Part shown: one piece after another, positions 29,183-38,746 of the stretch | How positions within the stretch are numbered: position 1 is the first letter of the stretch | Layout: the number at the start of each line of letters is the position of its first letter | NCBI GenBank assembly: GCA_021740825.1 | Contig: JAIOZA010000019.1 | Span: forward strand, 1 to 55,433 | DNA length: 55,433 nt | Reading direction: 5' to 3' | Origin: Bacteroidia bacterium | GTDB lineage: Bacteria; Bacteroidota; Bacteroidia; B-17B0; Aurantibacillaceae | The notes under the pieces: generated by a model | Told to the model about the DNA's origin: nothing | Databases searched by the model: none | The model's input: the letters and a program-made list of their open reading frames with translations, nothing else | Translations under genes and position numbers: made by a program

Positions 29183-31045
29183 ATGAAAACCAAAGTTGAA
29201 ATCCTCTCCCCGGCAAAAAATTTAATTCAAGGCATGGCTGCTATTAATGCTGGTGCAGATGCTGTATATATTGGGGCTCCTCAATTTGGAGCACGCACAA
29301 ACGCAACCAACTCAATTGAAGATATTGAAGAATTAATAAAATATGCTCACTTATTTAAAGCACAAGTTTTTGTAGTTGTTAACACTATTTTATATGATCA
29401 TGAATTAGAAGATTGTCAAAGCTTAATACATCAATTGTATGCCATTGGCGTAGATGCTATTATTGTTCAAGATATGGCGGTTCTAGAAATGGATTTGCCT
29501 CCAATCGTTATTCACGCTAGCACGCAAGCAAATAATAGAGACACAAAACATGTAAAATTTTTGAAAGATGCGGGCATAAAACGAGTAGTACTAGCTAGGG
29601 AATTAAATTTAGATCAAATTAAAGACATAAGCACAGCCACAGAGGTTGAGTTAGAATTTTTTGTTTCTGGTGCACTTTGCGTTTCCTTTAGCGGTAATTG
29701 CTATATGAGCATTGCAAATGGCGAGAGGAGTGCTAACAGAGGATCTTGTGCACAAAACTGCCGGTTACCCTATAATTTAATTGATGGTAACGGAACAACA
29801 TTAATTGCCAATAGCCATCTATTATCTATTAAAGATTTAGACCTAAGTGATCAACTGCCAAATTTAGTTGAAGCTGGAATTACCTCCTTTAAAATAGAAG
29901 GCCGATTAAAAGATATGGTGTATGTTAAAAACAATACATCCTACTTAAGAAAAAAATTAGATAATTTTTTAGAAAACAATAACACTTTTGTGAAAGCTTC
30001 TTCTGGAAGAACCTTTTATAATTTTGAAGCCGAAATGGATAGAAGTTTTAACAGAGGCTACACAGACTATTTTGTAAACAAACGAACAGAAAAAATTGGA
30101 TCATGGGATAGTCCTAAATCGCAAGGACAATTAATAGGAAAATTAATTGAGGTGAAGGCAAATGGCTATATCATTGAAAATCATGAGTTACTTAATAATG
30201 GCGATGGACTTTATTTTATTAACGAAAATGGTGAACCTGACGGAGCACAAGTAAACATAATTATAAATAACGTGGTGGTTCCAAACACTTTCAAATCTCT
30301 CAAACCTGGAACCATTATTTATAGGAATTCGGATGCAAACTTCAATAAATTAGTAGAACGAGAGGATAGTGCCGTTAGAAAAATTGGTGTTAAATTGTTT
30401 TTTAGTGAAACAACTGAGGGTTATCAATTATTAGCTATCGATGAAGATGGGCACAAAAGTAGATCATCTTTTCAATCGGAAAAAGAGTTAGCGAAAAATG
30501 AAGAATCTACCATACCAAACATTAAAAAAAATCTTTCTAAAACAGGAAACACGCCCTTTATTATAGATGACATTGAAATTGAATTTTCTAAAAATTGGTT
30601 TTTACCAATATCTAAAATTAACGAAATTAGAAGAGTCGTTCTTGAACAACTCATTGACATTAGAATTAAGGAATACCATCGCGATGAATTTCAAATAAAA
30701 AAAACAGATCATCCTTATCCTGTTTCTCAATTAGATTTCACTTATAATGTATCTAATCATCTTGCAAGGGCATTTTATAAAAGGCATGGCGTTACAGATA
30801 TTGAAAAGGCATTTGAATTGCAATGGGATCCTGGTAAATCAAGAGTAATGACAACCAAATACTGTGTAAAGTATGAGTTAGGAAAATGTGCTCGTTTTCA
30901 AAGAGAAACAATGGGAGAAAAAGTGACAGAACCCTTAACTTTAAAGCATGGAGAAAACGAATACAAGTTAAAATTTAACTGCAAACCTTGCGAAATGGAA
31001 ATTTGGGAAAAAGATGCTGAATTAGAATTTGATGAAGAAGATTAA
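29183..31045 (+). CDS. U32-family peptidase / RlhA-like protein
   Basis: A 620-residue member of the U32 family. The barrel begins EILSPAKNLIQGMAAINAGADAVYIG, with the family signature ELEFFVSGALCVSFSGNCYMS..ANRGSCAQNCRLPY (residues ~160-200, Cys-rich). The C-terminal part carries another cysteine set (YCVKYELGKC and FNCKPCE). Well-studied members (RlhA, TrhP) hydroxylate RNA bases and are not proteases, so an RNA-modifying role is the better guess. It stands alone between the groES promoter region and a lipoprotein gene. Confidence 0.85.
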   Translation: MKTKVEILSPAKNLIQGMAAINAGADAVYIGAPQFGARTNATNSIEDIEELIKYAHLFKAQVFVVVNTILYDHELEDCQSLIHQLYAIGVDAIIVQDMAVLEMDLPPIVIHASTQANNRDTKHVKFLKDAGIKRVVLARELNLDQIKDISTATEVELEFFVSGALCVSFSGNCYMSIANGERSANRGSCAQNCRLPYNLIDGNGTTLIANSHLLSIKDLDLSDQLPNLVEAGITSFKIEGRLKDMVYVKNNTSYLRKKLDNFLENNNTFVKASSGRTFYNFEAEMDRSFNRGYTDYFVNKRTEKIGSWDSPKSQGQLIGKLIEVKANGYIIENHELLNNGDGLYFINENGEPDGAQVNIIINNVVVPNTFKSLKPGTIIYRNSDANFNKLVEREDSAVRKIGVKLFFSETTEGYQLLAIDEDGHKSRSSFQSEKELAKNEESTIPNIKKNLSKTGNTPFIIDDIEIEFSKNWFLPISKINEIRRVVLEQLIDIRIKEYHRDEFQIKKTDHPYPVSQLDFTYNVSNHLARAFYKRHGVTDIEKAFELQWDPGKSRVMTTKYCVKYELGKCARFQRETMGEKVTEPLTLKHGENEYKLKFNCKPCEMEIWEKDAELEFDEED

Positions 31046-31118
31046 TTCCTTGATTATAGAATTTAACATGAATATTTCTACTGGCCGCAACATAAATTAA
31101 AGAATTAAAAAGTAAGTT

Positions 31119-31151
31119 TTTGTTTTTTTGAAATATTCTTTTGTATCTTCG
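31119..31151 (+). promoter_or_regulatory. Candidate promoter of lipoprotein gene 31266
   Basis: TTTG (31119-31122), a 21-nt spacer and TATCTTCG (31144-31151) fit the Bacteroidota -33/-7 layout. The leader that follows has an AGAGTAA/TTACTCT stem (about 31183-31217). Confidence 0.4.
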
Positions 31152-31265
31152 TTATGAATTGAAATTGAAGATTTATTGCTAAGAGTAAGGCGTATTTTTC
31201 GGATAGATGTTACTCTGAAAAAAATCTAAAATAAAATATATTCAAATTAAAAATAAAATCTATAA

Positions 31266-32267
31266 ATGAAAAAAATCGTCAGTTTACTCTTTATTTGTGT
31301 GCTTGCGTTTTCTTGTAAAAAAAATAACGAAGAAGAAATTACTCCACAAACGCCAATTGCAGGGCCTGCAGATGATGGCTTTCCAGATACAGTTTGGACA
31401 GCAACAGGATCGGGGCCACGCTTAATATTTAAATTCAAATTCGATTCCACTCAAATAAGATTAGATGCCTTTGGTAATCCATTAACAACTTTACCTGCCG
31501 GGCATTCAGCGTACTCTCCCATTTTTAATCAAATGGCGGCACATTATATTGAGTTGGCACAAGGCGATTTTACAGCTTTAGGAGCAGGTAAAGTGCTTTA
31601 CCATGCCACTGAAACAACGGCTGGTGGCAGCACAGCAATTCAATTTAGTAAATCAGTTGTTGTGAAAGAAAATGTTGTTTTTTATTCTACACCATTAAGC
31701 CAAATTACACCTGGAACTTATAAATGGTTGCGGTTATCATTGTCTTATCAAAATTATACTATTCCATTTAAAGCCAATGCATTGCCCGGAAATCAAATTG
31801 GAATTGGAACAGTAGCTTCATTTTTAGGTTATAAAACATATGTCACAAAATATAAAATTAAAGATCAAGTTTATGTTCCTTCAGCAAGTGTAGGCGGACC
31901 AAATGTTAATCATGCACAAGGATATTGGGGTTTTGAAACGTTGCTTTTTAGCAATAATTATTGGACTTCAGATGGCCAGGCTCCGGCAGGAGCAACCACC
32001 GTTGTAAACCCTAATTTTGCAAATTCTCCAATTCCGGCTGGAAGTTGTGTGGTAACAGCTCAATTTACAGATATGTCAAGCTCCAATCAATTATTAACTA
32101 TTTCAGGCACCGAAACTCAAGATATTATTATCACTGTTTCATTATCTACCAATAAGAGTTTTGAGTTTAAAGATATAAATGGAGACGGTTACTATCAGCC
32201 CGAAATTGCAGGCGAAGTGCCCGTTGACATGGGAATTAGAGGAATGATTCCAAAAGTTCAATATTAA
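31266..32267 (+). CDS. Secreted lipoprotein of unknown function
   Basis: A 333-residue protein with lipobox LAFSC (Cys17) followed by a charged KKNNEEE linker. The body looks beta-rich (GTYKWLRLSLSYQNYTIPF, TKYKIKDQVYVP) and ends with a calcium-binding-like DINGDGYYQPE segment near residue 300. I know no named domain. It is probably on the outer membrane and may be co-transcribed with the small secreted protein 74 nt downstream. Confidence 0.75.
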   Translation: MKKIVSLLFICVLAFSCKKNNEEEITPQTPIAGPADDGFPDTVWTATGSGPRLIFKFKFDSTQIRLDAFGNPLTTLPAGHSAYSPIFNQMAAHYIELAQGDFTALGAGKVLYHATETTAGGSTAIQFSKSVVVKENVVFYSTPLSQITPGTYKWLRLSLSYQNYTIPFKANALPGNQIGIGTVASFLGYKTYVTKYKIKDQVYVPSASVGGPNVNHAQGYWGFETLLFSNNYWTSDGQAPAGATTVVNPNFANSPIPAGSCVVTAQFTDMSSSNQLLTISGTETQDIIITVSLSTNKSFEFKDINGDGYYQPEIAGEVPVDMGIRGMIPKVQY

Positions 32268-32341
32268 ATTCGTAATTTTGTATGACGGAATTCAACTTTT
32301 AGTTATTTGAGTATTAAATTAATAAATAAAAATAAAATATC

Positions 32342-32767
32342 ATGAAAAAAATAATCGTTTTAGCAGCTTGCTTTTTTACATTAGCAACTACTGTAACTGC
32401 ACAAGAAAATAGTGCAAAACCTGTAAAATCAGAAGGACGCAAAGGTCAGCAAAAATTAACATTGGAGCAACGTGCACAAAAAATCGTTGATAAAATGAAT
32501 GCTGAAGTTACGTTAACCGACGATCAAAAAACAAAAATTCACGGCTTCGCCTTAGAAAAGCTTGCTAAAGTAGATGAAGTTAGAGCAAAGTATAAAGGCC
32601 AACCTGACAAAAAAGAACTTGTAAAAACAGAAGTAGCAGCAGAAAGGAACAATTTTCGCGACCAAACAAAAGCAATTTTAACAGCAGAGCAAAATGCAAA
32701 ACTGAAAGCTAAACATAAAGAAATGAAAGCTGCAGGTAAAGCAAATTCATTAGAATTAAATGATTAA
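32342..32767 (+). CDS. Small periplasmic Spy/LTXXQ-like protein
   Basis: A 141-residue protein with a cleavable signal (about 1-20, ending VTAQ). The mature part is helical and charged, with LTLEQRAQKIVDKMNAEVTLTDDQKTKIHGFA and ILTAEQNAKLKAKHKEMK, a pattern like LTXXQ or DUF4890 proteins. Such proteins are small periplasmic chaperones or metal-stress proteins in other phyla; the role here is open. A strong bidirectional terminator follows. Confidence 0.7.
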   Translation: MKKIIVLAACFFTLATTVTAQENSAKPVKSEGRKGQQKLTLEQRAQKIVDKMNAEVTLTDDQKTKIHGFALEKLAKVDEVRAKYKGQPDKKELVKTEVAAERNNFRDQTKAILTAEQNAKLKAKHKEMKAAGKANSLELND

Positions 32768-32776
32768 TTATCTAAC

Positions 32777-32808
32777 AAAAAAAATCCGCTAAGTAGCGGA
32801 TTTTTTTT
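32777..32808. terminator. Bidirectional terminator
   Basis: AAAAAAAATCCGCT and AGCGGATTTTTTTT form a 14-bp stem with loop AAGT. It lies between convergent genes, and the minus-strand gene's stop codon (32809-32811) overlaps its T-tract. Confidence 0.92.
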
Positions 32809-33030
32809 TTAGTATTCGTCTTCGTTAAAAAAGAAATCATCTTTGGTTGGATAATCAGGCCAAATTTCCTCAATGGTTTCGTAAGCTTCGCCTTCATCTT
32901 CCATTTCTTGTAAATTTTCTATTACCTCCATTGGCGCACCAGATCTAATAGCAAAATCAATTAATTCATCCTTAGTTGCCGGCCAAGGCGCATCTTCCAA
33001 CCACGATGCTAATTCTAATGTCCAATACAT
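32809..33030 (-). CDS. DUF2795 protein
   Basis: A 73-residue acidic protein with MYWTLELASWLEDAPWPATKDELIDFAIRSG and EEIWPDYPTKDDF, matching the small DUF2795 family that is widespread in Bacteroidota. It has no signal peptide. Function is unknown. The start is the ATG at 33028-33030, and the gene appears to stand alone. Confidence 0.85.
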   Translation of the reverse strand: MYWTLELASWLEDAPWPATKDELIDFAIRSGAPMEVIENLQEMEDEGEAYETIEEIWPDYPTKDDFFFNEDEY

Positions 33031-33150
33031 ATAGTTTATTTTTTATTTTGTGCAAAAGTAAAAAAATAATTGAATTATACTAATGATTAAATCAAAAAAC
33101 AAACAAAACTTATTATTAACTTAATTATCTATAAATCAATTTATTAAGAC

Positions 33151-34005
33151 TTAAATTGAAAAGTTTTTTTCAAACAAGTGAGCATCCTTACTTTCTAACA
33201 CTAACGTATATTGGCCCTTTTTTAAATTATTGACATTAAAATTAGCTTTATAGTCCACATTTTCTGGTTGTAACCACTGCCCGAAAATTTCGGAAACCTT
33301 ATTTCCATTTTTATCTACTATGTAGCAGTAAGAGTAACAAGTTTGCGAAATACCATAATTAATATCCGCTTTAAATTTAATAGGATGGTCTTGTACTTCT
33401 CCTGTATTCGTAATTTTCGCTCGCTTCAATAACGTATACCATGGCAAAGGTTCACCTTTAACGCCTGCCACAAAAGTTCTTAATAATGCCGCAATCGAAT
33501 CATTATTACTCGTAATATTAGCTGTTGCTTTACCGTCACTAATAGCCCAAACGCTATATTGTTCAGTATTTGCATCAATTTTATGCGTGTTTAAATATTG
33601 TGCTAAACTAACCAAACTGCTATCTGCCATTCTTCCTAAAGTATATGGTGCGCCCTGAACCGGACCACCTTTTGTAGCTTCGCAGCAATAACCTCTAATA
33701 TCAAACCTCTTAGTTTCTTTTGGTTTTAAGGTTAAAAACTCTTCATGGGCTACTAAAATATCTTGATAATCATTTTTTCCAGCATCAGAATTAAATCGCC
33801 ATCCTGCAGGTATAATAATTATTAAAGAATCCTTTATTAAATTAGAAACTGAATAATCTAACTGCAAGCCTCCTTTACAAATGGCTTTTGCTTTGATGTA
33901 TTTTTTATCAAATGCATTTTGAAGTGATACACGTGTTTTGCTTTCTAATATTAAACTAGTGCAAATACAAAAAATTAGTGCTAAAATTTTTAGTTTCGTT
34001 TTCAT
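33151..34005 (-). CDS. Secreted hypothetical protein with Cys-Cys motif
   Basis: A 284-residue protein with a signal peptide (about 1-21). The mature part has a beta-sandwich feel, with a GYCCEATKGGP motif (Cys107-108), two more cysteines near 219-223 (CYSYC) and a C-terminal Ig-like stretch (NVNNLKKGQYTLVLESKDAHLFEKNFSI) resembling the fold of T9SS tails without the usual P-N-P start. I do not recognise a family. It is divergent from the nucleoside symporter. Confidence 0.6.
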   Translation of the reverse strand: MKTKLKILALIFCICTSLILESKTRVSLQNAFDKKYIKAKAICKGGLQLDYSVSNLIKDSLIIIIPAGWRFNSDAGKNDYQDILVAHEEFLTLKPKETKRFDIRGYCCEATKGGPVQGAPYTLGRMADSSLVSLAQYLNTHKIDANTEQYSVWAISDGKATANITSNNDSIAALLRTFVAGVKGEPLPWYTLLKRAKITNTGEVQDHPIKFKADINYGISQTCYSYCYIVDKNGNKVSEIFGQWLQPENVDYKANFNVNNLKKGQYTLVLESKDAHLFEKNFSI

Positions 34006-34103
34006 AGTTTCTGGATTTTACATTTATAACACCAAAAAAAGTTTTAGTTACATTTTTAAATCTTTTTTTATACCTTGCTCATTAAATAATTAAAATAGTG
34101 CTT

Positions 34104-35357
34104 ATGAATTTGAAAATGCGTTTAATTGTAATGAATTTTTTACAATTTTTTGTTTGGGGAGCTTGGCTAATTACAGTGGCTAATTATTGGTTTGGCACCA
34201 AGCAATGGGATGGCACTCAATTTGGCGCAATATTTTCAACGATGGGTATAGCATCTATTTTTATGCCTACTTTATGCGGTATAATTGCAGACAGATGGCT
34301 GAATGCCGAAAAACTATACGGTATATTACACATACTTGGCGGCCTAACATTACTTTATGTTCCGCAAATAGATAATCCATCTAGTTTTTTTTGGGTAATT
34401 TTATTAGCCATGATTTTTTATATGCCAACAATTGCATTATCCAATTCAGTTGCTTATAACGTTTTAAAAAGCAATAATTTTGATGTCGTAAAAAATTTCC
34501 CACCTATTAGAGTTTGGGGAACTATAGGATTTATTGCTGCCATGTGGCTAACAAATTTAACCGGCAACAAAGCCTCACAAAATCAATTTTATATTGCTTC
34601 TGTTGCCGCTATTGGATTGGGACTTTATTCTTTTTCTTTGCCGAAATGCAAACCACAGCATACCACTGAAAAAAATAAATCGTTTGTTGATTTAATCGGG
34701 TTAAGTTCTTTTAAACTTTTTGCTAATTACAAATTAGCACTATTTTTTATTTTCAGCATGTTTTTAGGAGCAGCATTACAACTTACAAATGCTTATGGTG
34801 ATGTTTATTTAGATGATTTTAAATTGCAGCCGCAATACGCTGATTCTTTTGTAGTAAAATATTCCACCATTATTATGTCCATTTCTCAAATCTCAGAAAC
34901 ATTATTTATTTTAGCGATCCCATTCTTCTTAAAAAAATTCGGCATCAAACAAGTAATGCTTATTAGTATGATTGCCTGGGTTTTACGTTTTGGATTATTT
35001 GCATTTGGAAACCCTGCAGATGGTTTGTGGATGATTATAACGTCGTGTATTGTTTATGGAATGGCATTTGATTTTTTTAATATTTCGGGGTCACTTTTTG
35101 TTGAAACATCTACTGATTCAACAATTCGCTCATCTGCTCAAGGACTTTTTATGATGATGACAAATGGCTTTGGTGCAGTTTTTGGAAGTGTATCCAGTGG
35201 TTATATAATTGATCACTTTTTTACTTCAAATACAGGAAAAGACTGGCACAATATATGGCTCACATTTGCTATTTACTCGCTCATTATAGCAGTGTTTTTT
35301 GCTTTACTTTTTAAACACAAACATGATCCAAAACATACAGCAAACATTAATCATTAA
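34104..35357 (+). CDS. MFS nucleoside:H+ symporter
   Basis: A 417-residue inner-membrane transporter with about 12 membrane segments. Early FLQFFVWGAWLITVANYWFG, then GIIADRWLNAEKLYGILHILGG and PPIRVWGTIGFIAAMW are typical of the NupG/XapB-like nucleoside symporter family. I chose the ATG at 34104 rather than a GTG two codons earlier. Nucleoside uptake is inferred from the family. Confidence 0.85.
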   Translation: MNLKMRLIVMNFLQFFVWGAWLITVANYWFGTKQWDGTQFGAIFSTMGIASIFMPTLCGIIADRWLNAEKLYGILHILGGLTLLYVPQIDNPSSFFWVILLAMIFYMPTIALSNSVAYNVLKSNNFDVVKNFPPIRVWGTIGFIAAMWLTNLTGNKASQNQFYIASVAAIGLGLYSFSLPKCKPQHTTEKNKSFVDLIGLSSFKLFANYKLALFFIFSMFLGAALQLTNAYGDVYLDDFKLQPQYADSFVVKYSTIIMSISQISETLFILAIPFFLKKFGIKQVMLISMIAWVLRFGLFAFGNPADGLWMIITSCIVYGMAFDFFNISGSLFVETSTDSTIRSSAQGLFMMMTNGFGAVFGSVSSGYIIDHFFTSNTGKDWHNIWLTFAIYSLIIAVFFALLFKHKHDPKHTANINH

Positions 35358-35477
35358 ATGCTAATAAAAATCATAAATTAACATAACATTTATCACCTGT
35401 TAGTTAAACGCATTTAAACATCTTTAAATTTAAAAAAATAGAACAATTACAATAATCAATAAAAAATAAAAACGTTT

Positions 35478-36374
35478 ATGATACATTTAGATACAAACAA
35501 AATTATTATCACTACTGATTTTTCGGATACATCATTATTAGCAATAAAACATGGGGCTTTTTTAGCGCAGTATACAAAAGGTGAAGTTTTTTTAGTACAT
35601 ATCATTACAAAACATTGGGAAAAATTTAATGTTTTTACACCAAGTATTACCATTGATAATATTGAAAAAGCATCCGATGCAGTTCAAAGCAAATTAGAAG
35701 AACTTGCTACCGAAATTAAAACTACTTATGGCGTTAACGTAACTACAATTGTGGACTCTGGAAATCCAACAGCAGAAATTGTAAAAATTGCTAACGAAAT
35801 TAAGGCTAGTTTAATTGTAATGGGAACTCATGGTTATAGTTCATGGGAAGATTTAACAATTGGTAGTAATACCTTAAAAGTAATTACAAAAAGTCCATGC
35901 CCCGTATTATCAATGAGTGAGCGCAGCAAAAATGTTGGTTATCAAAAAATTATTTTACCAATAGATACTTCTGAACACACAAGACAAAAGGTAGTTTTAA
36001 CATTAGAATTAGCAAAACAATTTGCTGCTCATGTATACGTAGTTGGCTTGTTAGCAGACGACGAAGGAAGTAAAAAGCCTGCCATGCAAGTTATGCTAAA
36101 CCAGGTTGAAGTTGCCGCTAAAAATAAAGGAGTTGCATGCAGTACTGAATTATTAGAAAATGTATTAAATAGAGCGGTGGCCACTGTAACTTTTAGTGAA
36201 AAAAATGGAGGTGATTTAATTACAATTATGACGGATCAAGATGCTGAATTAAGCGGATTCTTTTTAGGTCCTTATGCTTTGCAAGTAATTCATCATTCAA
36301 AAGTACCAGTATTAAGTATTAAACCAGAAGAGCATCCTGAAAATATAAGTTGGACAATGCTTGCAGGAACATAA
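35478..36374 (+). CDS. Tandem universal stress protein
   Basis: A 298-residue protein of two Usp domains. Domain 1 (about 1-148) carries the intact nucleotide-binding pattern GTHGYSSWEDLTIGS. Domain 2 (about 155-290) has lost it (GGDLITIMTDQDAELSGFFLG). A second copy besides that at 14494-15351. It is followed by a clean terminator and so is probably monocistronic. Confidence 0.88.
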   Translation: MIHLDTNKIIITTDFSDTSLLAIKHGAFLAQYTKGEVFLVHIITKHWEKFNVFTPSITIDNIEKASDAVQSKLEELATEIKTTYGVNVTTIVDSGNPTAEIVKIANEIKASLIVMGTHGYSSWEDLTIGSNTLKVITKSPCPVLSMSERSKNVGYQKIILPIDTSEHTRQKVVLTLELAKQFAAHVYVVGLLADDEGSKKPAMQVMLNQVEVAAKNKGVACSTELLENVLNRAVATVTFSEKNGGDLITIMTDQDAELSGFFLGPYALQVIHHSKVPVLSIKPEEHPENISWTMLAGT

Positions 36375-36394
36375 ATTTTAAATTAGGATCTTGT

Positions 36395-36428
36395 AAAAAA
36401 CGTACATTACTATTAATGTGCGTTTTTT
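36395..36428 (+). terminator. Terminator after usp gene
   Basis: AAAAAACGTACATTA and TAATGTGCGTTTTTT form a 15-bp stem (one T-G pair) with loop CTAT, 20 nt after the stop. Confidence 0.88.
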
Positions 36429-36445
36429 TATTGGCTTAATATGAT

Positions 36446-36453
36446 TACATTTG
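36446..36453 (+). promoter_or_regulatory. Candidate -7 element of the cobalamin locus
   Basis: TACATTTG matches TAnnTTTG and lies about 20 nt before the riboswitch, so transcription would start just ahead of the aptamer. Confidence 0.4.
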
Positions 36454-36469
36454 CTTTGCAATTTGGTTT

Positions 36470-36640
36470 TTAGATATGCAAATTATCATAAAATTAAAAG
36501 GGAATCATGTGAAAATCATGAACAGTGCCCGCTGCTGTAAGTCTTAATAAAAGTTTTTAAAAAATTGCCACTGATAATTTTTCGGGAAGGCTTTAAAAAC
36601 CAAGACGAGTCAGAAGACCTGCCAATATGCATTTTGAAGC
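36470..36640 (+). ncRNA. Cobalamin (adenosyl-/aquo-cobalamin) riboswitch
   Basis: Hallmarks of the cobalamin aptamer occur in order: AAAAGGGAATCATGTGAAAA (36497 on), then the core CAGTGCCCGCTGCTGTAA (about 36523-36540), GGGAAGGC (36584-36591) and the box AGTCAGAAGACCTGCC (about 36608-36623). Partial P1 pairing is seen between TATGCA (36475-36480) and TGCAT (36628-36632). An intrinsic terminator follows before a BtuB-like gene, so ligand binding should stop transcription. The exact ends are approximate. Confidence 0.93.
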
Positions 36641-36662
36641 TTTCGGGGAAACAGAAGCTAAC

Positions 36663-36697
36663 AAAAAACAGTTTGTTTAGGCAATTTGCTGTTTTTT
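36663..36697 (+). terminator. Riboswitch-linked terminator
   Basis: AAAAAACAG (36663-36671) pairs with CTGTTTTTT (36689-36697), with a T-run at the end. It lies between the aptamer and the start codon, and is a likely expression platform. Confidence 0.75.
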
Positions 36698-36736
36698 TAT
36701 TTTCCCTTAAATCTAATATTTGGATAATTAAAAAAC

Positions 36737-38716
36737 GTGAACAGTTTAACAACATACCATATAAAATTTTGTAAAAAAGTAATTTTCCTTTTCGTTTGTT
36801 TTCAATTAACTCAAAATCTTCAATCACAAAATAGAGATACAACCGTCCATAAATTACCAGAAGTTGATATCATTCACTCGAAGCAACTACAATTAGAGAA
36901 TTCGAAAAAAAGTACCTTTATTGACAGCTTAAGTTTTGCTTTGTATAATACTTCTAGCCTTTCCGATTTACTATCAAATCAATCTAACATTCACATTAAA
37001 TCATACGGCAATGCAAATATAGCAACAACAAGCATGCGAGGAGGAAACGCAAATCATACCGCATTACTATGGAATGGTTTAAATATTCAAAACGCGTTGC
37101 TCGGACAAACAGATTTAAGCATCATACCTACTTTATTTTTTGATAATGTTGTTTTAGAATATGGCGGCGGAAGCGCCATGTGGGGAAGTGGTGCTATTGG
37201 CGGCAGTATTCATTTGCAAAATAAAAATAGGTTTAATCAAGGCTTTGAAACAAAATTACAAACGAGCGTAGGAAGTTTTGGGACCACCAAAATAGGAACT
37301 AGCGTGTTGTTGAGTTATAAAAAAATAATATCTAATACTAAAGTATATTATACTAATTCAGACAATAATTATAGTTATAAAGACAGCTCCGACAAAGAAA
37401 ATCCAACTAAAAAAATAACACATGCAAATTATAGTAGTAAAGGAATAATGCAAGAAATATCTTACATGCCATCGCTATTTCAAAAAATAAATATGCGGCT
37501 ATGGTATAATGTAATGGATAGAAACTTACCGTCCTACTCCACTGCCATAAGCAAACAAAAGCAATTAGATGAAAATTTAAAATTGAGTGCTGATTGGAAT
37601 TACAACAAACGAAAATTAAACTCTACAATTCGTTTTGGTTATTTTAATGATCAGCTAAATTATTCAGATAGTATTGCTCAAATTTATAGCGAAACATCTG
37701 TAAAAACTACTATTGCAGAAATTGATAATATTTATAAACATAAAAATCACACATTTAATTTTGGAATAAATTTTACAAGACACCAATCGGAAACTAAAAA
37801 TTATAATGAAACTCATGACCTTACAAAACTTGCACTTTTTGCAGCCTACAAATTAAATTTATTAAATTCTAAATTCACTTATAACATTGCTGCAAGAAAA
37901 GAAACAACCAACCAAACTGAAATACCATTTACAGGAAACACAGGAATTCATTACCAACTAACAAAATTGATAGCAACAAAAATAAACGCTAACACATCTT
38001 ACCGTCAACCAACATTAAATGATTTATATTGGAACCCCGGTGGGAATAAAAATCTTAAACCTGAAGAGAGCTACGAAATTGATGGTGGAATAGAATTAAA
38101 CTATAATAAAAATAATTTTACTTTATTATGGGAAGCAACCTATTTTAACAGACATACAACTAATTGGATAATTTGGCTACCAACTGACAATGCCTTTTGG
38201 AGTCCAAAAAACATTGCTAAAGTATATAGCAGAGGTACTGAAACAAAAACAGAGTTACGATATAATAAAAAAGATTTTCAGGTAAAACTAATTTTAAATA
38301 CATCGTATGTATTATCAAATAATGAAAAAAGTAAAAATGAAAACGATAATTCTGCTGGAAAACAACTAATATATACCCCACGTTACACTGGGCAAGGCTC
38401 GATATCAATCGGCTATCAAAAACTCAATTTTATTTTTAATAATACTTATACTGGTTATAGATTTACTTCAACTGATAATACAAATTGGCTTAATCCTTAT
38501 TATATCGCAAATATAAAATGCTCGTATCCCTATTCATTTAATACAATTAATATGGAATTATTTTGTGCTATAAATAACTTATTTAATAAAAATTACGCCG
38601 TTGTTGTAAACAGACCAATGCCATTAAGAAATTATGAAATTGGACTTAGTATTAATTATCATAAAATTAAAAAAACAACCAACGTAGCAGACAAACAAAA
38701 ACAACTGGAACACTAA
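36737..38716 (+). CDS. btuB: BtuB-like TonB-dependent cobalamin receptor
   Basis: An outer-membrane receptor of 659 residues. A signal-like N-terminus (about 1-31) precedes a plug domain (SLSDLLSNQSNIHIKSYGNANIATTSMRGG..LEYGGGSAMWGSGAIGGSI, about 75-160) and a 22-strand barrel ending in NRPMPLRNYEIGLSINY. Cobalamin as substrate follows from the riboswitch upstream, not from the protein itself. The only plausible start is the GTG at 36737. Plug residues match the TonB-receptor family. It is followed within 31 nt by the DUF4465-like gene. Inner-membrane BtuCDF is not in the window. Confidence 0.9.
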   Translation: MNSLTTYHIKFCKKVIFLFVCFQLTQNLQSQNRDTTVHKLPEVDIIHSKQLQLENSKKSTFIDSLSFALYNTSSLSDLLSNQSNIHIKSYGNANIATTSMRGGNANHTALLWNGLNIQNALLGQTDLSIIPTLFFDNVVLEYGGGSAMWGSGAIGGSIHLQNKNRFNQGFETKLQTSVGSFGTTKIGTSVLLSYKKIISNTKVYYTNSDNNYSYKDSSDKENPTKKITHANYSSKGIMQEISYMPSLFQKINMRLWYNVMDRNLPSYSTAISKQKQLDENLKLSADWNYNKRKLNSTIRFGYFNDQLNYSDSIAQIYSETSVKTTIAEIDNIYKHKNHTFNFGINFTRHQSETKNYNETHDLTKLALFAAYKLNLLNSKFTYNIAARKETTNQTEIPFTGNTGIHYQLTKLIATKINANTSYRQPTLNDLYWNPGGNKNLKPEESYEIDGGIELNYNKNNFTLLWEATYFNRHTTNWIIWLPTDNAFWSPKNIAKVYSRGTETKTELRYNKKDFQVKLILNTSYVLSNNEKSKNENDNSAGKQLIYTPRYTGQGSISIGYQKLNFIFNNTYTGYRFTSTDNTNWLNPYYIANIKCSYPYSFNTINMELFCAINNLFNKNYAVVVNRPMPLRNYEIGLSINYHKIKKTTNVADKQKQLEH

Positions 38717-38746
38717 CTGAATAAATAACAACAACAAATTAATCAT

